From the NCBI GenBank assembly GCA_963691705.1, contig OY829542.1:51253002-51317001 (forward strand): a stretch of DNA of 64,000 bases, written 5' to 3'. Of the stretch, positions 1 through 12,084 are shown piece after piece (the first letter of the stretch is position 1; every line of letters starts with the position of its first letter). Both the position numbers and the translations under genes were made by a program. Under the pieces are notes generated by a model. The model made no database searches. It worked only from the letters and a program-made list of their open reading frames with translations, and had not been told where the DNA came from. The DNA comes from Viola odorata. Its lineage: Eukaryota > Streptophyta > Magnoliopsida > Malpighiales > Violaceae.

Positions 1-655
1 TCGCAGTCACGGACGATGCTGAAAGGTAAAGATATCCGGGCGAGGCTATCGCAGTCACGGACGATGCAGAAATGTAAAGATATCCGGGCGAGGCTATCGC
101 AATCACGGACGATGCTGAAAGGTAAAGATATCCGGGCGAGGCTATCGCAGTCACGGATGATGCTGAAAGGTAAAGATATCCGGGCAAGGCTATCGCAGTC
201 ACGGACGATGCAGAAATGTAAAGATATCCGGGCAAGGCTATGGCAGTCACGAACGATGCAGAAATGTAAAGATATCCGGGTGAGGCTATCGCAGTCACGG
301 ACAACGCTGAAATGTAAAGATATCCGGGCAAGGCTATCGCAGTCACGGGCGATGCTGAAAGGTAAAGATATCCGGACGAGGCTATCGCAGTCACGGACGA
401 TGCTGAAATGTAAAGATATCCGGGCGAGGCTATCGCAGTCACGAACGATGCTGAAAGGTAAAGATATCCGTGCGAGGCTATCGCAGTCACGGACGATGCT
501 GAAATGTAAAGATATCCGGGCGAGGCAGATATCCGGGCGAGGCTATCGCAGTCACGGACGATGCAGAAATGTAAAGATATCTGGGCGAGGTTATCGCAGT
601 CACAAACGATGCTGAAAGGTAAAGATATCCGGGCGAGGCTATCGCTCTCCGGACG
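1..655. repeat. 48-bp tandem array in the 3' region of the left Tat element
   Basis: About 13 head-to-tail copies of a 48-bp unit containing GATATCCGGGCGAGGCTATC. Copies differ by a few substitutions and one junction near 520-545 is irregular. Because 48 is a multiple of three, the plus strand stays open as a 16-residue protein repeat across 16-615. That frame is antisense to the host element and shows no coding signature, so it is best read as a minisatellite. Arrays in this position, just inside the 3' LTR, are known for Tat/Ogre elements. Confidence 0.9.
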
Positions 656-775
656 CTGGTGCTGAAAATGCAACTACACGACCGTGTGAGGCTATCGCTC
701 TCTAAACGCTGGTGCTGAAAATGTAACTACACGACCGTGCGAGGCTATCGCTCTCCGGACGTTGGTGCTGAAAAT
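638..775. repeat. 53-bp tandem repeat, about 2.6 copies
   Basis: Units begin TATCGCTCTCCGGACGCTGG and run on to ACGACCGTGCGAGGC. The GAGGCTATCGC part is shared with the adjacent 48-bp array, so the two arrays probably derive from one another. Confidence 0.75.
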
Positions 776-902
776 GTAGTCGCTCAAGGAGGAGATTATG
801 CAGAAAAGGAGTTGCTCAAGGAGGAGATAAATGCCAAAATTTAAATGATATAAAGGGAAAGCGGGTCTTACCTCGGACTTACCTTGCGAACGAAAATGGA
901 GG

Positions 903-1011
903 GTGGTTTGAAGCCACCGCATGAACTGAGTTGGAGAGTGGTTGAAAGCCACCGCATTGGTGAGTGGTTGGAAGCCACCGTATTGGTGAGTGGTTGAAAG
1001 CCACCGCATTG
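903..1011. repeat. Short tandem repeat of about 27-30 bp
   Basis: Four copies of a unit containing GTGGTTGAAAGCCACCGCAT, spaced 26-34 bp apart. GGTGGCTT and AAGCCACC make each unit partly self-complementary. It lies in the 3' region of the left Tat element. Confidence 0.7.
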
Positions 1012-3676
1012 GTTAATTTGACCATGAGGGAGCGTGATCCGCCGCACGAAGTTGTTTGGGGAGTGGTAACGTACTCCATTCGAAGTTGATTGGATTTTGA
1101 TGAAAATCCAAGATGAGGGCATTACAATAATTTCTTTATCGAATACCCAATTTGTGGCGTGATTCCATCAAAGCGTATCTGTATCCTGCGAATAGGAGAA
1201 AAACAAAACACGAAAGCAGCAACAAATGGAAAAAGAGAGAGCAATGATAATGTGAGAAATAATATGTATTCCTACATTTAAACCTCGGCTTGCCCCCAAG
1301 TCTTTTTTTGGAACGAAAGTGACCTCTTTGTTTTTAAGAGAAAATCAAATCAAGTATATTCTTTGAAAAATGTTCGTTCAATTTTCGTTATATAAACGTG
1401 TTTGATACAAGTCTAGATAACGTCTGCATCTTGTTCAAGAAATAATGACCTCAAGAACAAGACTTTCCCATGACATGTAAACATAAGTAATTCTCACTAG
1501 ATATTAGTGTTTGCGCTCGCGCTCAGAAACAAGGCTATGTGTTTACACTCCTAAAAATGCAGCAAACATAACACAAAATCAGATTTGCAATGTCAATCCG
1601 AGTTAATAAACTTCAAATGAAGATGCACCTGCATGGGCCTGCTAATAATCGAAAGGACTTTGTGAGGGAGAAAGAAATGAGGAATTTGTAGAAAAGGAAA
1701 AGTGTTGTTTTTTTCGTGAAAGGTTTTAATGAGTTTGTGCTCGACAACTAATTGTGATGAGGAAAAATCATGGTGAACGATGCCTGATGATTTGATCGAG
1801 GCGAAAGCGAAGTATACAAGTTTCTTCACCTTTCGCTAGGAGCGCTCTTCTTGTGATCATCTTGATCGATTTTGATTGATGATTTTTTCGTACTGCTTTT
1901 TCTTTCATCGACTTGGGTTCTTTGAGATACTCTCTGTTATACAAGTTTCTTCATCTTTTGCTACGAATGCTCTTCTTGTGATCATCTTTATCGATTTCGA
2001 TGATTTTTTGTACTTGCTTCTACTTTCATCGACTTGGGTTCTTTGAGATACCCTCTTTTTCAATCTTCTTTTTTTCTTTTTTTCTCTTTTTTCCTTTTCT
2101 TTTTTTTTCTTTTTTTTCTTTTCCTTTCTCTCCCTTTTTCCTTTTCCCCTTTTTTCCCTTTTTTTTTCTTTTTCTTTTCTTTTTTTGTAAAAGGTTCATG
2201 CTCGACGACTGATTGTGATACAGACAAATTGTGGTGAACGATGCTCGACGATTTGATCGTGGTGAGAGCAAAGCGCACAAATCCTTGAATCTTTACTGGA
2301 AATGTTTCTTCTTAATTGTTTTGAGGGCACTGTGCCTAAGTTTGCGATGATCTTTTTGAGATTATTTTGTTGTTGATGTTTGACCCTTTTTGTTTGGTAC
2401 TTGTTTTTTGAACACTCTCTTTTTGATTTCGAGATCATTTTGACGAACCGCACCAACTTTTGATTTTTCGCAGGGAATGATATCTCTTTGTTTTGAGATC
2501 ATCACTCGTTGTTGACGAAGCGCACCTAGCTTTTGAACCTCCATTGGAAATGATCTCTCCCCCTCCTTCTTTTAGATCATTGTTATCCTTTGACCATTTT
2601 TGCATTTGCTCTTCTTTCTTTTTTTCTTTTTTTGAGCAAGCAAGCAAAGAAAGTACAATTTTTATTTGGTCTGTCATCCTCTCTGTCTTTGGCAGAAACT
2701 TCCAAGCCTTGATTTATTTCGGTCTTCTTCTGACGTTGATTTGCCAGCGATCCCCTAAGGGTTTTCTTGTCATTCCTTTGTTAGATGTATATTTTCAGCT
2801 CCTAGTTTAATGGTCCCAGTCGAGCGAGCACTACTCACTTGGTTGGGTGAATATAGAGGGCTTTTGGGTAGCGGCCTTCGATTTTCTCCGCCGCTTCTCT
2901 GTGTGTTAACGCGAACTGTCAACCTTTGGGGGTTTCCTCTTCGTCCTGCTGATTCGTTGAAATGAATCTTAACATGCTTCTGGCGCTTAGTCGGCCAATT
3001 CTGTCGAGCACTTACCCATTTGTGAGGAGTTTAGAAGAAGGTTTTGAAGTGTTTGATAGAGTTGTATATGGTGTACAATGTATGTGTTTTAAGGGCGAAA
3101 AAGAAAAAAATGAAAAATGTGGAAGAAGAGCAAAGCAAAGTCCAATGTCATCTTACTGTTATCCCATGTCTGATGGTTCATGTACCCTGGATATTATGCA
3201 AATCTAACTAGCACTTAACTTAGCATTTACACTCATGAACGAAACGAGGCGTGAAGGCCTAAAATACTCACAGGGATATGTTTATAACTGCTTATGCCTA
3301 AATCATGTGATGGATATAAGAGCTAACAGACAAGATCATGTATGTTTATATAATTTCTAATGAATGAACAAGTTTATCAACTGTGATAAAGTGATAGACA
3401 TATTTGAAGGTTTCGAAAACGTAGGATTTTTGCTTTTCTTTCTGTTTGTTTTCTTCTTTTTTTTTTTTTTTTGCAAAGCGACATTTTTTTGATAAAAGCT
3501 TAGAAAGTTCACAAACATGATGCGCATACACATGCGTATGTACATACTGATATAGAAACGTAAAGTGCGAAAATTTAAATTGCGAAAATATAAATTGCGG
3601 AAAGTTAAATTATGAAAAGTTAGATTGTGGAAACGTAAATGACAACTTACCTGATGGTGGGGTGCAACGAGGTAAG
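1012..3676. other. Non-coding 3' region of the left Tat element
   Basis: No credible gene. Blocks at about 1410-1560, 1590-1660 and 3170-3205 match the nested Tat element at about 40790-40950, 40980-41050 and 42020-42060, in the same relative orientation. This identifies the stretch as the region between gag and the 3' LTR. Small frames here are fragmentary or low-complexity. Confidence 0.65.
2055..2195. repeat. Long polypyrimidine tract (polypurine in the element sense)
   Basis: About 140 bp of almost pure T and C, interrupted by very few purines. The matching position in the nested Tat element (41580-41690) has a similar tract. It creates artificial Phe/Ser-rich frames on the plus strand and Lys/Glu-rich frames on the minus strand. 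In the sense of the retrotransposon it is a GA-rich polypurine tract. Confidence 0.75.
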
Positions 3677-3902
3677 TTTTAGATCTGAATGGAGGCACCG
3701 CAACATTAGGATATGGACGCAAAAAGAGATCCGAGTGGGGACACCGCAAAATTCAGACATTGATGAAGAGATGTGATCCGAGCGGGGATACCGCAAGATT
3801 CGGACTTTGGGGAAGAGATGTGATCCGAGTGGGGATACCGCAAAATGCAGACTTTGAGGAAGAGATGTGATCCAAACGGGGATACCGCAAAATTCAGAAT
3901 TT
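3677..3902. repeat. 51-bp tandem repeat, about 4-5 copies
   Basis: Units contain GATCCGAGTGGGGATACCGC followed by AAAATTCAGACTTTG and GGAAGAGATGT, at about 51-bp spacing. The first copies are diverged. 3556-3645 just to the left holds shorter, degenerate 14-16 bp repeats of the type GAAAATTTAAATTGC. Confidence 0.75.
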
Positions 3903-4435
3903 GTGTCATCATTAAGTATGTTGATTGGGAATCCCATTGCAGTCATGATTTGTATGTAAGGAATTCATCACTATGGATTAGCGTGAAGTGTTTATATTTT
4001 TGATGTCGTTCCTTTAGACTTTTATTGTTTGCCCCCAAGTTTACAAGTCTCGTTGCACCTGAAAAATGAGTTTTGATATTTTTTCAACGCCTTCTTTTGG
4101 TCGTCACTTCACTCTATTGCCCCCAAGTACAAGTCTCACTGTACCTAAAATAAAGAGGGGATTTAAATAGTAAATTCACAAGAAAAAGATGTTCCCAGAT
4201 GTTGAATTTAAAATTCACGGAAAAAAATAGATATATTGAAAAATACACGTGGGTTGCCTCCCACGAAGCGCCCTTGTTTAAAGTCGTAGGCTCGACTATA
4301 TACAAAAGTATTGCAGGCATCGCCACTAGATGAGTAAGCAGGATGGGTCCCTTGTGGGAGAATGATCATTCAAAAGTTGGTAGGAAGAGGGTTGGCGGTC
4401 GTGTTAGGTCCTTTGGTTAACCCTTCAAAAGAAAT

Positions 4436-5962
4436 CTATCCATTCTTGATCAAGTGATGAACCTTTCCTCTTAGGGCGAAGCAGTTTTCTATCGTGTGAC
4501 CCTGAGCTCCAGCATGGTACTCGCATCTAGCGTTATGATCGTACCACTTCGGGTAAGGAGGTTGCAGAGGTGTCATTGGGGTGGGCGCAATTTGCCCAGC
4601 CGCCAAGAGATGTTTATAAATCTCCCCCAGAGGAGCGGGAAGAGTTGGCAGTGGCTCCCGGTTCCAACGGTTACTTGGGTTACTTTGGTTGTTAGGCGGG
4701 TTATATGGAGATGTAGGGTGTTGAGGAGGTGGCGCGAAAGGTGGCCTGTAGCTTGGCTGGTGAGAGGCAAAGTTGACATCTTTCTTCATGATAGGCTCTT
4801 TCTTAGGTGTTACCTCTAGTGTGGAAGCATCGATCCTCCCTAACTTGATCCCTTGTTCGACTCTTTCAGCCACCATGACCATGTCAGAAAAGTTATTTGA
4901 TGGATTGGATATAAGATGAGTGTAGTAGGGAGCCTTGAAGGTATCCACGAAAATGGATATGAGCTCTTTGTCATTCAAAGGAGGAGAAATCCTAGAAGCT
5001 AGTTCTCTCCACCTCTGAGTATAAGTTTTCACCGATTCTTCAGTTTTTTTCTCAAGATTTTGGAGATTAGAATGGTCTGGCGCTACCTCCATATTGAACT
5101 TATACTGTTTAAAGAAGGCGTTAGATAAATCTCTCCAAGCCCTAATTTTGATCCTATCTAGACTCATATACCAAGTCAATGCGTTCTTGGCCAGACTCTC
5201 CCTGAATAGATGAATCAACAAAGGTTCATTATGTATCATATCGGCCATTTTGTTGCAATAGGCCTTGAGGTGAGTTTTTGGGCACTCGATCCCAGTGTAC
5301 TTCTCGAAATCCAGAATCTTGTATTTCGGAGGCATTATGATCCCCAGGATCATGCACATATCGGCTGGACCCGTAGGGTCAACGGGGTCTATTCCTTCGA
5401 TGACCCTGAGCCTTTCCTCTAGCAGGTTCATTCTATCCATATTTGGTCTTTCTGTGATGAGAGCGTTTGGACCAAGGTGTGGCGAGGGTTCCGTCGTGAA
5501 TGAGGGTTGCGTCGGAATGACAAAAGGAGGTCGACTTCCCATAGGATCGGGATTTGCGACTTGAGTGGAATGGCCCTGAGGTGGGTGGAAGCCCTAGGGT
5601 TCCTGATGAATCTGATTTTTACTAGGGTCCAGGGTGAGGTTAACTAAAGAATGCTGCAGGGCTGCAATAACTTCTTCGCCTGTGTTGACTACAGGATTTG
5701 CGGAGCTAGGTACCGCGAAAGGATCCATCCATTTCTATTGACCCCTAGGAACTGAAAACGATTGGGGTCCCGAAGATCCAGCGATGGCGGATGAGGAGGG
5801 TCCCATCATTCGACTAGGATCCAGACCGGGCGGGAATTCATTGGTTGCTTCATCTCGCTCTTTTTCGGCATGAGTGGCCCTTTCTCTAGTAACCCTGACT
5901 TGCTCTTCCAACTCTGTTATTCTAGCAACCAACCTCTCCTCTGTTTTGGCTTACTCGGCCAT
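4436..5962 (-). pseudogene. Tat/Ogre gag polyprotein, disrupted
   Basis: This encodes the retrotransposon capsid protein. The largest open piece (5542-4436, 368 aa) holds the Retrotrans_gag domain, with the motifs TWYMSLDR, AWRDLSNAF, YKFNMEVAPD and QRWRELASRISPPL. A proline-rich stretch follows, and a C-terminal part reads CEYHAGAQGHTIENC. The homologous frame begins at an ATG at 5962 with a coiled-coil-like segment (VARITELEEQVRVTRERA). In-frame stops occur within the first few codons and near 5745, so the full protein cannot be made. The nested element carries a close homologue at 45027-46980. The lineage assignment rests on the gag sequence style and the primer binding site. What is certain is a plant Ty3/gypsy gag. 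Confidence 0.85.
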
Positions 5963-7019
5963 TTTTCGCGCTTGCAGTCTAGTTGTGGGGAGCCTTGGTG
6001 GAGTAGTTTTCCTTCGCGGAGCTATCGTTAATCTGAAAAATAGACAAAGAAAAATAGTAAGTATGGGCAATGCAACCCCGAGGCCTCCGTGCTACTTGTT
6101 TACTCTTGTGGCCACACTTCCGCTTAATACTTTCAAGACGAATGAAAAGTCGATATTTTGGTGAAGATACGTAGGAAGCTGCTATTCCTTCCCCGACGCA
6201 AGGAGATCTTGGAGGCTATCGACGAAAACCCTTGAAACGAACGGGAAGCTTTTATTCATTTCCCAAAGTAATTGAGGGAACAACCAAATAGAAAGGCCGT
6301 TTGACTTGTAGATGATATCCTTAATGGTCTATTAAAGCCAACCTCTAACAATAGGGCCCTGATAGCTCGTTCAAAGCCTAAAAATAGCTAAAACATCTTT
6401 CGTGACTTAACGAAGTGGAAATTCCGTGTAAATCGCACTGATATTGGTTCGCAACAAAAGAGCACGCAGTTGAAATTGAGAGAAGACAGACCTTTACGTT
6501 TTCCATCGTCTCATTTTTTTTTAATCGGACCTGAGATCTATCAATGAGGGAAACCTTTTTCCTTTCTAAGTCAAGAAATGATGCACTACTGGATGTCTTT
6601 AGTGAAACCCTTGAGACAAACCAATGCGAGCAGCCAATGTTTTGCTTAGAAAACTCAATCTTGTATATCGATAATTGATCGCTAGGCCGAGATTACTCTT
6701 TCCTTTATTCATTTCTCGAGGAACCCAGGTTTGTACTTGTTTATTGGCCGTTGGGTACTTCTGAAAGAATAAACGAGGTTTTTTTTTTTTTTTTTTTTTA
6801 GAAGGTGAAGGCACTCACTCAATAAATATCCAAATAAACACGAAATTTTATTTTTTATGAACTTCTTCCAGAGAAGGTTACAACCAGGTAAGTTTTAACT
6901 ATCTAGATTCATCCAAGGAAAGGCTAATAGACAAAAGTCTAGGAACATCATTACATGGGGCGAAAAGATAAAAATCTAAGTAGTTGATGCACTATTTTGA
7001 AGGCGTCAATCTTGGAAGT

Positions 7020-8703
7020 TGATAGCATGTTTTTATGCATGATTTTCTCTCCATTTTCTCGCCCATTTAAGGCATGATTCTGCTAAATTATCCTTGTTTT
7101 CATTACTATTGCAGATCTAGGCCTAAAAATGGAGTTTATGCAAAAACATGCGTTTTTGGTGCATTTTGGGCGAATTCGAGCTTCAAGACCAAAGTTGAGG
7201 TCCCGAGTCCAAAGCAGCGTTCAAGGTCCCTAATCGGACTCTCCATTCGGGCCCCCGAAGGGCGAAGAGCGACATTTCCACGTGTCCTCTTGCCAAAGCT
7301 TCCATGTGATCTCCCTAACACTGTTCTGACGCTCTGCACTGATCACAAAATACCTACCTCTCTGACCATTTCAGCCCTTGAGCCCAATCCAGACCTGCCA
7401 AAGCTGGGAAAACCAGACAGCTTTATGTTTTTTCAGCTTTGTGCTTTAGGGAGCATGGATCCATTGTAATAGGCTTTCAATTAATGCATTTTGTCCCTAG
7501 TTTAGGTTGAAGATATTTTGTTCTTGGAGCTTTAGCTTATAAGGAGCATCCAAGGAGTAGTTTAGGACATCTCTCAACACATAATATAATTTTGAGAATC
7601 ATTAGAATTAGTTTTTCTTAGACTTCTCTCTAGTTTATCTCTCTAGTTCTTGTTAGCACCTTCAACCTTACCGCCAGGCTTTAAACGGTTTTTAGTAACA
7701 AAGTCTTCTTCCCTTAATCTATTTATTTACTTATTATGCTTTCTTTAATTATTATTTGTTCATCTTCAAGCATGAGTAGCTAAATCTTTAATTCTTAGCA
7801 AGGGTAATTCAAGGGTTGCAAGGGCAGATTCGAGGCCTTAATGTGTTTAATATATTCTTGCTGCCATATTCAATTACTTATCATTTTAATTACATCTTCG
7901 CATGAAATAATTTGAGGCTTGATCAACTGATTATTATTTTGTGTGAATGTTGCCATCTTTGTGATGAATACGGAAGGAAAATTGCATGGAACAAGTAGGC
8001 ATCTGTTTAGTCTTGACTGCGCTGAAGTGGTCTTGAATAGATAGGGTGAGTAGTTGATTAGAGCGAGGTCACGAGCCTGACAAACTGAGGGACTTTTAGC
8101 TCTAGATCTGTCTTTTCTTATCTTCATGGGCAGTTTGAGTATGGCCCTCCCACATTCGTGCCTGGAGGGATGGTAAACTGTCAAGACTACCTCATATGTG
8201 GAAATGAGGGGTAGTTTCTCTTAAGAGAAAAGTAGGGGATATCCGAGGAATCTAGTCCCTATGTCATTTCTATAATGTCTTGAATAGAATATCCTTGTGC
8301 TGATGACGATCGGGCCCCCGAATGCAACCCAAGAATGCCTTTGCTAAGATCCTTCTCTATCTGATTATTTGTGTTTGATTATCACTCTGTTTTATTATTC
8401 CCCAATTTATTCACTGAATTGCTTTGTTTTATCCTTCGGGACCCTGAATTGACAACTCAAGGTCCCGAATACTGCTTTCTTAGTTAAAAATTGTTAGCTC
8501 TCAATCTCTCTTGGCTGACTCGTTTAGTCAAGTAAACCCCCCCTCCCCCGAGTGTTACTTTACGTGTTTTTGTCCTGTGATTTCATTCAAGACCTTGAAT
8601 CAGTCTCTCTCAATCCCTGTGTTCGACCCTGACTGCCACTGTACACATTATTCTTTGTGCACACACTTTCAGGCATTATAAATCTCTATTTGACTGACGA
8701 TCA
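7020..8703 (+). mobile_element. Solo LTR of an Athila-type Ty3/gypsy element
   Basis: This begins TGATAGCATG and ends GACGATCA. It is flanked by perfect 5-bp duplications GAAGT at 7015-7019 and 8704-8708. The homologous, uninterrupted site is present in the nested Tat element near 47764-47800 (TGTCAATCTTGGATGTCAGA), which confirms that 7020-8703 plus one GAAGT is an insertion. Its internal and terminal features (GAGTAGCTAAA, CTTTGTGCACACAC near the end) resemble the Athila-like LTR at 12848-14891 read on the opposite strand. No internal domain is present, so it is a solo LTR left by recombination. Confidence 0.82.
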
Positions 8704-9394
8704 GAAGTCAGAATCTATTTGTTCATTCCAATGATGCAATCTCCCCTTTCTGACTCTCCACTTCTTCCATCCCAATCTTGGTCATAATATCGGGGATAAA
8801 CATCGGATTTCAACGTGTCACCCTATTCCGACTGAATGTTGTAGCTTGAAATCCCGAAAGTATTAAGCGGAAGTTTCGTTGGTGTTGCCATTTTGAGTGA
8901 ACAAGTAAGACAGGGTTGTTTATGAGAAGTAAAAAAAAAACTTGTGTTAGCGGTAAAAACAATAAATTATGAGGACGATATAAACACACAACGAACATGT
9001 AAACATGTGATAAATGCACGAATCATGATGCATATGCGGGGCTTTTGACTTCGACTAATTTCTAACGGCCGAAAGTTCCCGGACGATACCATAGAATGGT
9101 CCCTAAAGTGTCAGCCAGTGTCGACCGATTCCTTGCGGAACCAGGCAACCTTTCGACTAGTTTTAGGGGTTCGTCCGAGTGGGGTTGGTGAACACTACCC
9201 ATGACGTGTGTCCCAGGGCGTCACTACTACCCTCCTAAGCCTATTTGGTAATTGTCCCTTGGGTGTAGGGCACTATGGATGAGATGAGTATGACAATTGA
9301 TCAAAACGTATAACAAATAATCACAAAAACAGTTTATTAAACCAAGTAAATAAAAAAAACAAACACCTTAAAAAACCGACTTCGACCCTAAAGT

Positions 9395-9411
9395 CCCCAG
9401 TGAAGTCGCCA
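9395..9411 (-). other. Primer binding site of the left Tat element
   Basis: On the minus strand it reads TGGCGACTTCACTGGGG, three bases after the end of the 5' LTR. It starts with TGG, as required to pair with a tRNA CCA end. Tat/Ogre elements are known to use a tRNA-Arg primer, and the identical sequence occurs at 48457-48473. Confidence 0.8.
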
Positions 9412-9414
9412 AAC

Positions 9415-12084
9415 TGTCGCACCCGAATAATAATTCGCGAGTATACGACGAATCTGAGACCTTACGATGCTCGGCGTAAAAGGACGCCTCGCAACATGCA
9501 ATGAAGTAGCCACCCAATTTTCTAAGGTTTAGGGAACCTATATCTCATGGCATAAAAAATAAAAAACTAAGGCACAATTGGTCCAAACCAAAGAACAAAG
9601 GTTCGAGGTCGTATTATGGACTCGGGAAGGTGTTAGGCACCTGAGTCTCATCCTTTAAAAGGTTACCGGTTGAAAGGTGTTTGGAAAACATTTTTTTTAC
9701 AAGTGATTTGGGCCCTCAAAGGTGACGTTACATCTTAGCATTTTCGTTGGGACATTGTTATTTCTGATCGGGACCGAAGGACGGGGTTACCGTTTGTTCG
9801 TATGCTAGAGCGGACGTTCCCCCCTTTATATCATCGGGCCATGCATGATTAATATTTAATTACTACGTGATCTATCATGGCAAAACTAACACGATACCAA
9901 TTTAATGAATGCATTTAAACCGTGTGGGCTTGATGCCACCATGCTCATATATCAAGGTATAGGAATTAATTCCATGGCATAAAAGCAAGTGATGTAAACA
10001 CGTAAGCATATGCGTTGATTTTATTTTCTAACAATTCTAAATATCATGCATACAATTATGATATGAGTTTTTTAACATTTTCTATATAGCATGCATATGA
10101 ATAATATTTGCGGAAAAACATTGAATAAATAAGAGAGGTTAGAAAGCGTACTTGCGTTGCGTGATCTTGATCTACCTTGCAAAATTGAAAATATTAGCGA
10201 TGGTTTGAAAACAATAAATAAGAAAAACGCATGCAACACTTATTTAATTTACAATAAGTAAGAAAATAATTGAATAAATACGACAAACAAATGAATAAAT
10301 CGTCCATAGCATATAAACAACTAATTAAAATGAAGCATGACAAACGAACTCAACATATCATTCAAAACATGTAAGCATTTTAATTAAATAGAACATGGCA
10401 TAAATAAATCAATTAAAGCATGCAAATATTTAATTAAATAAAACATGGCATAAACAAATTATTTAAAGCATGTAAGCATTTAAATTAAATAGAACATGGC
10501 ATAAACAAATTATTTAAAACATGTAAGCATTCGAATATTTGACGAAAAAAGTGGGTCCCATATGTGAAATTTGGACATTAAAAACGGGTTTGGCCTAAGC
10601 CAAGCCCAAATTTTAATTAAAAAAAACACAAGATGGGCTATGTTTAAAAAGAAAGAAAATGGGAAACAGATGGGCTTGGATTAAGCCAAAGCCCATCTGG
10701 GTTAAAAAGCCAAAGAAAGGGACGGGCTTGGCCCGTCACCTTTCTTCCTTAAGAACAGCAGCCACGGCTGCTTGTTCTTCTTCTACCTTGCGTCACCGAC
10801 GCCATGGCCGGTGACCAAGGACTAACCAGTCCGGCCAAAACGGCCAGATTACACCTCAAAATCAAGCCTAAAATTCCCTTAAGCCCACAGTAGTAAAACC
10901 CTCCCAAAAAAGTAGCTAAAAAAGCAATCAAACGAAGAGTAAAATGCCAACGATTTCTCGCGAGAGAAAAAGCAATGATGAACAAAATGACAAACGATTG
11001 ATCAAGAAAAATGCACCATAATGCACAGAGATGAAGCACGACTACTCTACGAGTAAAACCCAGCAAAAACTAGACCAATCCGTCCATAAACAAAATTTAA
11101 TTTAACGATTGAAGAATAATACGCATTAAAACCAACAATTCGAAATTAATTAAGTCAAGCAGTAGGCATTTAAATTGAAGCAAGAACAGACAATATAGCT
11201 TGAAAATAAAGCATTTAAAGCAAGTTTAGGCAATTGATTGAGTTGATAAATGCATAAACGGAAATTAAAATGAGAGAGGTTAAAGAGAGAAAGCTTGGCA
11301 ACTCACCTTGATTGCTTTCCATTGCTTTGATTCGTGTTGATAATGAGAGGGTGCGACAACCCGTCCCTCCTAGAGTGGTAAGTGGCTAGGTATTTATAGG
11401 AGTAGAATGTGTGGGGAGCAAGTTTGGGTGACGCGGCCCTTTGATTTATATGGCTGGAAATGATCGGGTTGTACATGGAAGGGCGACGTGGGCATGGTGA
11501 CTCGTCTCCTTCTCGAAGCCGAGGACGCGACCCTCTTCTGGAAGCGAAGACGTGGCTTTGATTTGGAGGAAGAATGCTGGCTTGTTGGAGAAGAAATAAA
11601 AGATGGCCTAAATGATTAAATTAGATGGCCGTTGGATGGTTAACTAAAGATTAGTCAACCAATCCAACGGTTGATTAAAAAAGAAAGAAAGAAAATGCTA
11701 AATAATTAATTAAGGACTCGAACTATTAGCGTGATGAAAATGGCGAACAATTCGAACGAAAGTAACTACGCTGTAGAGAAAAATATGACGATCGAAATGA
11801 TGCGAACAAAATTTTGAAGTCAACCCTCTAAACGCATTTATTTTAACAAAGTGTCGAAAAAGCTCGTTCGGGGCCTAAATAAGACTAAAAAGGGAAAAAC
11901 CCAAAATGATAGATAAAATTAAAAGAAAACGAAGGGACTCGAGCTGGGCCGAGAAATCATTAACGGTTATTGAAAAAATAAAAATAAAGCGATTATACTT
12001 GATTAAGCGTGTAAAAAAACAAAATCGGGCACGCTAATTTTGCAGGCGATTGAACGTGCTAGCGTCAAAATTCGGGTACCAACA
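9415..12084 (-). repeat. 5' LTR of the left Tat element (2670 bp)
   Basis: On the plus strand the LTR runs from TGTCGCACCCG to GGTACCAACA. A TATAAATACC box on the minus strand (11391-11398) marks the likely promoter. The end near the primer binding site carries a block (about 9610-9650: GTCGTATTATGGACTCGGGA, then AGGTGTTAGGCACC) that is shared with the other two Tat LTR families in this window. Confidence 0.85.
10345..10540. repeat. Subrepeats inside the left Tat LTR
   Basis: Three to four copies of a unit of roughly 55 bp containing AATAGAACATGGCATAAACA and AAAGCATGTAAGCATTT. It is AT-rich and lies in the U3/R part of the LTR. Confidence 0.65.

Larger units (their letters stand above)
1..12084 (-). 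mobile_element. Tat/Ogre-lineage Ty3/gypsy retrotransposon, 3' end outside window
   Basis: The element reads right to left. Its parts in order are: a 5' LTR (9415-12084, TG...CA on the plus strand), a primer binding site, a leader, gag (5962-4436), and a long non-coding 3' region that ends in tandem arrays at the left edge. The 3' LTR lies off the window. No protease, reverse transcriptase, RNase H or integrase homology is visible between gag and the 3' region, so it is a pol-less derivative. Its leader and 3' region match those of the element at 36418-51772 block by block (for example 1410-1560 against 40790-40950, and 3170-3205 against 42020-42060). It inserted into an Athila-like gag at 12084/12085. 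An Athila-type solo LTR at 7020-8703 later inserted into it. Confidence 0.85.

Noticed and set aside
16..615. A 199-residue open frame of perfect 16-residue repeats.
   Set aside because: It is the translation of a 48-bp minisatellite whose unit is divisible by three, antisense to the retrotransposon, with no flanking gene structure.
2000..2280. Phe/Ser-rich and Lys/Glu-rich frames on opposite strands.
   Set aside because: They are translations of a T/C-rich tract. The same applies at 41379-41735.
4496..4819. Plus-strand frames opposite gag, including 5210-5564 and 46233-46527.
   Set aside because: They are shadows of the conserved gag frame on the minus strand.
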